A program made the translations under genes and the position numbers. DNA of 64,000 bases from Nematopogon swammerdamellus (taxonomy: Eukaryota > Arthropoda > Insecta > Lepidoptera > Adelidae): NCBI GenBank assembly GCA_946902875.1, contig OX336353.1:21031151-21095150 (forward strand). The letters run 5' to 3'. Within the stretch, counting starts at the first letter, position 1. Each line of letters starts with the position of its first letter. Below, piece after piece: positions 62,901 through 64,000 of the stretch. Under the pieces are notes generated by a model. The model had not been told where the DNA came from and searched no databases. It saw only the letters and a program-made list of their open reading frames with translations.

Positions 62901-63502
62901 CCATAAAAAAAGTCAATGCACATCCCCAATTCTGTGAACCTACTTATAATCTGTTTTATGATTTTCAAAATTATAAAAATATATTCATATTTCTTTGTAA
63001 AAAAAAAACGAAATAAAAAAAATACGAGTAGATACTTGGGGTGGTAGGAGGTATTTAATTTGAATGTTTAATAAAAAAAATATTGACTGCAGGCGAGTTT
63101 TCTTGCTGGTTCTTTCTCGCCGTGCGTGCTAGGTAATTGGAGGATACCAAGCTCTTGTTTGACGTGTCCAGTGTAGTCTAATAATATTATGAAGAGGAAA
63201 ACTTGTAGGAGATAATCTCCGAAAATACTCATCCCATTTAAAAAAAATTATTTAACCAATATTTATAACAGACCTTCAGGATGGACATACCTGCTATGCG
63301 AGCGAAGCTGGCAAAAGCTAGTGTTATGATAAGTAACGTGAAACTGATATTGAGTATATACTGAGACTGAATTCGTGTACCTTGAGGAGCAAAGAGCAGA
63401 TTCCAGGAGAGGTCGAGATGCGTGAGCTTGTTGTTGATATCGAACGCGGCCGCCAGCGCGGTCGCCGCCCCCGCGCCCAAGCTGTTGCGCGCCAGCCCCA
63501 AC
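56805..63502 (-). CDS. leucine-rich-repeat protein, LRRC74-like, C-terminal part
   Basis: Six exons on the minus strand: 63381-63502, 61689-61839, 61303-61499, 58870-59053, 58070-58242, 56805-56932 (955 nt, 318 codons including stop). The first two-thirds are ribonuclease-inhibitor-type LRRs with LxxLDLSxN cores: LTHLDLSWN, LVQLNVSWN, LRYLDLSNN, LNTLDLSCN. Next comes VITYGGVRGNY and an EF-hand-like helical segment (ELIDAMRQAGGLLDEDLADE), then a (P)n/(GK)n tail. The order resembles LRRC74 proteins, often testis or cilium associated, but the assignment is tentative. The 5' exons are outside the window. Confidence 0.75.
57010..57165 (-). mobile_element. RTE-like LINE 3'-end fragment
   Basis: GTCCACTGCTGGA..TTTTCCTCCAGTCGTCCCGG and CTTCAGCGGTACGG match the FRTAE.REDW block in antisense, as at 21655-21855. 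Confidence 0.55.
57217..57988. mobile_element. TIR element split by an S1 SINE
   Basis: GTTGACACGATGCGAGGTTTCACG-like sequence at 57228-57250 and its inverse CTCGCATCGTGTCAACC at 57969-57985, with further weaker pairing inside (TTCTCGAACG). The S1 copy 57451-57688 sits inside, so the TIR element is older. Confidence 0.55.
57451..57688 (-). mobile_element. SINE-like S1 copy
   Basis: Minus-strand copy with T-rich tail end at 57451 and the body to CCTACCACC; the 5' part is missing. Confidence 0.8.
58070..58242 (-). CDS. LRR gene exon (EF-hand-like segment)
   Basis: Encodes VFLLTIYKANPAPLQAKELI, DAMRQAGGLLDEDLADEMTF and VFPGPKAAKGPRTIDMT. Acceptor TTATAG, donor ACTG|GTGAGT, phase 1. Acidic loop residues are not a canonical EF hand. 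Confidence 0.9.
58305..58545 (-). mobile_element. SINE-like S1 copy with part of the head
   Basis: Minus-strand body plus GGTTCGGATTCCACGTAAAA and GTTGGAGGCTGACCG, matching the head of the copy at 1413-1780 and showing that head and body belong to one element. Confidence 0.7.
58870..59053 (-). CDS. LRR gene exon (post-LRR segment)
   Basis: DLLPAQLLGSVKQLKNRRNT, VITYGGVRGNYAVVGPDARE and LILKRAHFLAAKPKKKPIDL. The acceptor follows a long CTCCCT tract and ends TGTGAG. The donor that keeps phase is CTCGC|GTCTGT. Confidence 0.88.
59190..59395 (+). mobile_element. LINE 3' end (family of 13767-13981)
   Basis: Plus strand reads EAAEVCQDRGTWRSVVSTYA and TGTKNRREF; the preceding TGGACCAGATCGGGTATGTG matches the copy in PKC intron 3. 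Confidence 0.65.
59425..59720 (-). mobile_element. Helitron-like 3' terminal copy
   Basis: The minus strand ends ..TTCACGCGAGCGAAGCCGCG GGCAAAAGCTAG|T. It shares GCTATACGAGACACAGGATA GGC and CGGTTACGCTAA with 4500-4570 in the large element. Confidence 0.7.
59908..59964 (+). mobile_element. SINE-like S1 fragment hosting an insertion
   Basis: CTCACTAGGTGGTAGG..TTTAAC..GCGCACTGAAGG matches the S1 body and ends exactly at the TSD of the 901-bp element. Confidence 0.55.
59965..60865. mobile_element. 901-bp long-TIR element with 8-bp TSD
   Basis: Target duplication ACTGAAGG at 59957-59964 and 60866-60873. The ends CATTTCGGCCCAG and CGTTTCGACCCAG face each other, and complementarity continues for more than 100 bp. 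Each arm is a run of 16-17-bp units of the type GACCACTTCCCAAAAT. The 600-bp centre has no gene. The TSD length suits hAT, while tandem-repeat arms recall Foldback/Galileo elements. Confidence 0.8.
61303..61499 (-). CDS. LRR gene exon (two LRRs)
   Basis: LCQEAAGSIAAWLFKAKRLN, TLDLSCNPLTPEDAVKLLSK and LQNLRLDNVWVDKVFLEV. Acceptor TCGCCAG, phase 2 in. The donor that preserves the frame to the next exon is GTTA|GTTCAG; the better-looking GAA|GTTAGT would break it unless an exon is missing. Confidence 0.8.
61689..61839 (-). CDS. LRR gene exon
   Basis: GATLIGRLSQSKSLVQLNVS, WNGLYGPRVGLALRALMTVP and TLRYLDLSNN. Acceptor TGTGCAG, donor ACAG|GTAACT, phases 1 and 2. Confidence 0.9.
61968..62883 (-). 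mobile_element. mariner-like element, internally deleted
   Basis: TIRs GGCACACTAAAAGTTTCCGG AATT at both ends (61969 and 62882 inward), with right-hand flank TA. The 916-bp length is well below the roughly 1.3 kb usual for mariner, so about 350 bp are missing. Confidence 0.9.
62030..62700 (-). pseudogene. mariner transposase, broken
   Basis: The N-terminal HTH part (62510-62700) has a frameshift and a stop. 62223-62507 reads to the first catalytic motif (IVTGDG, with Asp). 62030-62239 is the C-terminus from APCDFFLFPKIKNQLRGQRF. The deletion removes the stretch holding the second and third catalytic Asp of the D,D34D triad, so this copy cannot make an active enzyme; it could at most be moved in trans. 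Confidence 0.88.
63381..63502 (-). CDS. LRR gene exon (most 5' in window)
   Basis: LGLARNSLGAGAATALAAAF and DINNKLTHLDLSWNLLFAPQ. Acceptor TGCTGCAG, donor CAAG|GTACAC, phase 1. Preceding exons lie beyond 64000. Confidence 0.9.
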
Positions 63503-63639
63503 CTGCAGCACCCAGCAACTAGGTACCCACCAGCAACGGTACTACCCCACCGCGAACCTGGCTAATGTGTTTCACGTTGATTGATATATCGGATATCCCT
63601 GCATGCGATTCAGTGAGTAGGCGAGAGCGAGTGGGAGGA

Positions 63640-63880
63640 GGGAGAGCTGTTGGCGTTTGTGACACCTCGCGTGACATCTCAACCACCGCGGATTTGGTTC
63701 TACTTGGAGACTTCAATGCCCATCACGAGGGGTGGCTAGGCTACAGGATAATTGACTTTGCGGGGAGATCCTACGACGTCGGCCTGACGCATGACCTGTC
63801 TCAACTGGTAGTCTAACCCACGCGACTACCAGATGTAGACGGTCATGAGCCCTCTGCCCCCCCCCCCTCCCCCCTACCTC
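63640..63880 (+). mobile_element. LINE AP-endonuclease fragment
   Basis: ADLVLLGDFNAHHEGWLGYR, IIDFAGRSYDVGLTHDLSQL and V.PTRLPDVDGHEPS match the GDFN and PTR blocks of Jockey-like endonucleases, with one stop. Short isolated piece, ending in a C-rich run. Confidence 0.7.
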
Positions 63881-64000
63881 GGCTCCCCAGTAGAAAACCA
63901 CACCCAATAATTTATATGCAATAATAGCTATCCTACAGGAACCATGCATTTTTCGGGATAAAAATTAGCCTATAATATGTTAAGTCAGTGCCTGATCCAT

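Overview
This window looks like nuclear DNA of a lepidopteran insect (moth or butterfly). Three protein-coding genes with GT-AG introns sit in a landscape crowded with transposons. Lepidopteran affinity is inferred from the repeats: a Helitron-like terminus reading GCCGCGGGCAAAAGCTAG, RTE-type LINE ends reading GGCCTATGTCCAGCAG, and a polyadenylated SINE-like family present in at least 14 pieces. No species can be named from the sequence alone.

Gene layout. (1) At the left edge, minus strand, are the first two coding exons of Arl2, a small GTPase (1089-1244 and 1879-1943); the rest lies outside the window. (2) The centre, 6397-46787 on the plus strand, is one complete novel-type protein kinase C gene (PKC epsilon, fly Pkc98E). 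It has 18 coding exons whose phases join without a break into 2166 nt, or 721 residues: C2 domain, pseudosubstrate, two C1 fingers, AGC kinase, turn motif and hydrophobic motif. (3) At the right edge, minus strand, are the last six exons (56805-63502) of a leucine-rich-repeat protein resembling the LRRC74 group, ending in a Pro-rich and GK-rich tail; its 5' part lies outside.

Mobile DNA. Intron 1 of PKC and the region upstream of it hold a 2.7-kb Helitron-like element. It contains a 630-bp GGGAGA array and a large fold-back made of inverted 64-bp repeats. Later introns contain: relics of a LINE with an R2-type restriction-like endonuclease (three copies); an RNase H LINE relic; a nearly intact two-ORF RTE-like LINE (37188-40938) whose ORFs overlap as ATGA; a three-level nested insertion near 25.7-26.2 kb; several TIR elements; and a 100-bp satellite (44117-45345). 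The right third adds a deletion derivative of a mariner element (61968-62883), a 901-bp long-TIR element with an 8-bp target duplication (59965-60865), and further MITE-like inverted repeats.

Points for follow-up: a two-hairpin RNA-like segment with a T run in PKC intron 3 (16412-16522), a SINE whose head resembles 5S rRNA (1413-1540), a GC-rich island with TATA box, hairpin and poly(A) signal in intron 15 (41450-42420), and two strong hairpins near 53.2 and 55.7 kb. The stretch from 46788 to about 56700 has no recognised gene. Its first 2-3 kb is probably PKC 3' UTR.
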